Positions 62,210-64,000 of a DNA stretch of 64,000 bases are shown in pieces; positions within the stretch are counted from its first letter, which is position 1, and each line of letters begins with the position of its first letter. The notes beneath the pieces are model-generated. The model ran no database searches. It was not told the DNA's origin and worked only from the letters and a program-made list of their open reading frames with translations. The stretch lies in assembly GCA_008360955.1 (NCBI GenBank), contig LUCM01004381.1, positions 208,804 to 272,803 on the forward strand, given 5' to 3'. A program made the position numbers and the translations under genes. Source of the stretch: Fasciolopsis buskii (taxonomy: Eukaryota; Platyhelminthes; Trematoda; Plagiorchiida; Fasciolidae).

Positions 62210-62451
62210 GTTGTTCACGTTATTTGCGGTCGATGGACATCCAAAGTCTTTCATCAACGCCTGTATTCGCAGAAAGCAGACGGCAAACATAAGAACACAG
62301 CTTAGCCCTACGACGCGCTGACCCACACTCGCAAATATGGAACCACTGTGCACAAACAGGCCATGAGGTCAACATCATCAACGCAAAGGCAGTCAGCCGG
62401 GCAAACAAAAAGGAGAGACTGATTCTTGAAGCCCGCCACTCGAATAACTAG
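62139..62451 (+). pseudogene. PLE RT thumb continuation and GIY-YIG endonuclease C-terminal remnant
   Basis: From about 62165 the family frame continues as HCSTQQLREQEQSRLFTLFA and DGHPKSFINACIRRKQTANI. Then, in another frame from about 62302, LALRRADPHSQIWNHCAQTG and HEVNIINAKAVSRANKKERL, ILEARHSNN, stop at 62449. The second part matches the C-terminal end of the PLE GIY-YIG endonuclease (its HC..TGH segment and the E in the ILEA helix). The GIY and YIG strands that give the domain its name should lie between the two parts and are absent, so a deletion removed the nuclease core near 62280-62300. Confidence 0.75.
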
Positions 62452-62599
62452 TTCAATCGGCATGTGGAGATTGACAAACATTACGTCATCTTAACAAGAC
62501 CCAGAATAGAATAGAGAGACAGAATAGGGAGACAAACAGACAGACAGTGCACGAAACCGAACGGAACTAGCGATCCCATTCAATCACTTATTCACGTTT

Positions 62600-62650
62600 G
62601 ACAACGAGTCCTAGTTTGGATCGAAACGTCACGATGAACGTATTACCTCA
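62600..62650 (+). ncRNA. hammerhead ribozyme relic in right PLE terminal repeat
   Basis: The 3' half is intact. GAAA is at 62623-62626, stem III CGT (62627-62629) pairs with ACG (62638-62640) around loop CACGATGA, the A15.1-U16.1 pair is possible (62626 with 62641), and A at 62642 would be the cleavage-site base. Upstream, ACAACGA (where CUGANGA is expected) keeps G8, A9 and A6 but not C3, U4 and G5. A decayed stem II follows (GTCC, loop TAGTTT, GGATC). This is the geometry of the type I hammerheads with a short stem III known from PLEs. The substitutions in the 5' core predict loss of activity. Confidence 0.5.
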
Positions 62651-62672
62651 GTGTACGCATTCTCAACTCTAA
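62615..62672 (+). repeat. right PLE terminal repeat (direct copy)
   Basis: TTTGGATCGAAACGTCACGA, then GAACGTATTACCTCAGTGTA and CGCATTCTCAACTCTAAA, is a direct repeat of 60553-60610 and is followed by an AT tract. After that tract GCGCAGCTCAAATTGCAAAC (62709-62728) loosely resembles the start of the inverted left arm (CTGCAGCTCAGGTTGCATAT), so a further decayed repeat copy may follow. Confidence 0.8.
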
Positions 62673-62692
62673 ATATATATATATATATTTAT
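62673..62692. repeat. AT dinucleotide tract at the right PLE boundary
   Basis: AATATATATATATATATTT directly after the right terminal repeat. It mirrors the left boundary tract. Confidence 0.8.
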
Positions 62693-62936
62693 GTACGCCT
62701 ATGGTTGGCGCAGCTCAAATTGCAAACAATTGTTATTTTCAGTGGACTGCCCAACGAAGAGCTTTCATGCACATGCATGAAGCTACAAATTAAATTCTGC
62801 TGAGATTTTCCAGCCCGATGTGTACGAATAAAAGTTTGTTTGGGACAAAGAGTACCTGAGGAGCGGTAAAAACCGCAAAACGGGTTGTGTGATTCCGGAA
62901 AGATTGTGTTGACTAATGTAGGCATTGCTTGCAATA

Positions 62937-62962
62937 TAAATATAAATATATATATATATATG
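62937..62962. repeat. AT dinucleotide tract
   Basis: AAATATAAATATATATATAT and continuing AT, about 250 bases right of the PLE. Confidence 0.8.
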
Positions 62963-64000
62963 AGCGCAGAAAATCGTGCCAAGCTATTCCACGGAATCTG
63001 TGATTTCGCAAGGTTTATTCCTGTTATCTTCGCCAGAACAAAAAAATACGGTAAGTTCCTCTGATTTCAATGCAAACGGAAAACCAGGGCAAGCGACTGC
63101 ACTTTGAAAAACAACTTACAAAGAAAACAAAGTAGTTTGCGTTCCAGAGGGACCCATACGTACAATTGTTGGCTGAGATTGATCAATTAGAGTAGTTCAG
63201 TGCATTTGGAACTTGAATGATAAATAGTGGTATGAAGTAATATACTAAATTACAGGTTTCGTAAAAACGCAGAGTACTGGTCGAGAGAAACAGAAAACCA
63301 ACTTAATTCAGCGGGGGACTAAAACGTGATGTAATACCACGAAGGATGCGTGATTCAGTTCAGTAATAAAAAATGCATTTCTGCGTGAATTGGCGGGACC
63401 AAGTTGTGCATGTGAATGCTAATTTCTAAATGACTATCACAATGGTATCCGGTTGATATTTCCACTTACATGTTTGAGTGATGATAAGTGGAATTTCTTG
63501 CACATTATTCGAGCCGTTATTCGTAACGAACTAAAATGAAAGTGCTCCACTTCAGTAGAATTCGCCTAAATAATCAGCCCAGTGACCCAGTGGATTGATT
63601 TAATCTAGTCCACTACAATAAAATTGATCCGTCGTTAACCTATTGTAAAACAAACATTTTTACTGATGAAATGATATATATTTGCTTCAAGGGTCAAGGG
63701 ATATTGGATGGATGGTGATAACGGAAAGTGAACGAAACGGTTTTCAACGAAGTGAAATTTCGTGAAGTTTCGGGAAAATATACCGCAAATGTTCCTTTTT
63801 ACAATATTTGAGGCAGTCGGGGAAGAAACCAAACACAACCACGGTTATTAACTATGCCACACCAGTAAATCACCTATCAAAGATATTTTTGAATTTTCAG
63901 TTAGTAAGCTCATTGACAGATAAACTTCCCAACCACTTTTATTCAAAGCTAGCATGCTTTTGTCGTTATTTGTTAATCGTTCGTCTCTTTCGGCTCATTC
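62963..64000. other. non-coding stretch, nothing recognised
   Basis: AT-rich to the end of the window. ORFs of at most 67 codons, no repeat signature seen. Confidence 0.55.

Larger units (their letters stand above)
60430..62692 (+). mobile_element. Penelope-like retroelement (PLE), defective
   Basis: A PLE relic of about 2.3 kb. In order: an AT-dinucleotide tract; a 182-bp near-palindrome made of two head-to-head terminal-repeat copies (60467-60648); a broken N-terminal coding stretch (about 60660-60790); a 1.4-kb reverse transcriptase frame (to 62209); a frameshifted continuation and GIY-YIG C-terminal remnant (to 62451); and a direct terminal-repeat copy (62615-62672) running into another AT tract. 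PLEs are retroelements that pair a telomerase-related RT with a GIY-YIG endonuclease and are known to carry direct or inverted terminal repeats and hammerhead ribozymes. Loss of the RT YxDD segment and the GIY-YIG core makes this copy non-autonomous. The exact outer limits are uncertain. Confidence 0.9.

Noticed and set aside
1..64000. CRISPR array, prokaryotic operon, prophage or rRNA operon
   Set aside because: No regularly spaced repeats, no packed ORFs with ribosome binding sites, no rRNA-like conserved blocks; retroelements and SINEs point to animal nuclear DNA.

Overview
This is repeat-rich animal nuclear DNA with almost no supportable protein-coding sequence. It is AT-rich, has no operon-like ORF packing, and most ORFs are 60-125 codons, which is what chance gives at this base composition. 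The recognisable content is mobile DNA: a decayed non-LTR retrotransposon (LINE), a decayed Penelope-like element (PLE), a tRNA-derived SINE family, a family of inverted-repeat elements, and simple repeats. Together with short exons in long introns, this fits a large metazoan genome. A parasitic flatworm (tapeworm or fluke) is my best guess from the PLE and LINE types, but that is inference from memory of these families, not proof.

Layout. 1-18.7 kb: mostly featureless intergenic or intronic DNA. It holds a GCAT-type microsatellite (4.84-5.01 kb), three SINE copies (5.37, 7.35 and 16.7 kb), one arm of the inverted-repeat family (12.09 kb) and one protein-like open segment (13.74-14.03 kb). 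18.8-20.97 kb: a CR1-like LINE copy with remnants of the endonuclease and reverse transcriptase, broken by stops and frameshifts, ending in an AATAC-rich 3' tail. 21-44 kb: largely featureless, with candidate exon-like segments at 25.2, 25.5, 26.9 and 35.4 kb and a two-armed inverted-repeat element at 37.9-38.2 kb. 44.5-60 kb: two more SINE copies (44.8 and 45.3 kb), a second GCAT microsatellite, a degenerate trinucleotide tract (50.2 kb), several tRNA-like internal promoters and a third inverted-repeat copy (58.7 kb). 60.4-62.7 kb: the PLE, which is the most informative locus in the window.

The PLE has a 182-bp near-palindrome at its left end, made of two head-to-head copies of its terminal repeat. 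A 1.4-kb RT frame follows, then a fragment of the GIY-YIG endonuclease, then a direct copy of the terminal repeat. The terminal repeats carry what looks like the 3' half of a hammerhead ribozyme, three times. The RT frame has lost the YxDD catalytic segment without losing frame, and the GIY-YIG core is also missing, so this copy cannot move by itself.

No rRNA gene, intact tRNA gene, CRISPR array or complete host gene could be supported. Candidate exons rest only on open length, protein-like composition and possible splice sites. They need transcript data or homology searches before they are used.
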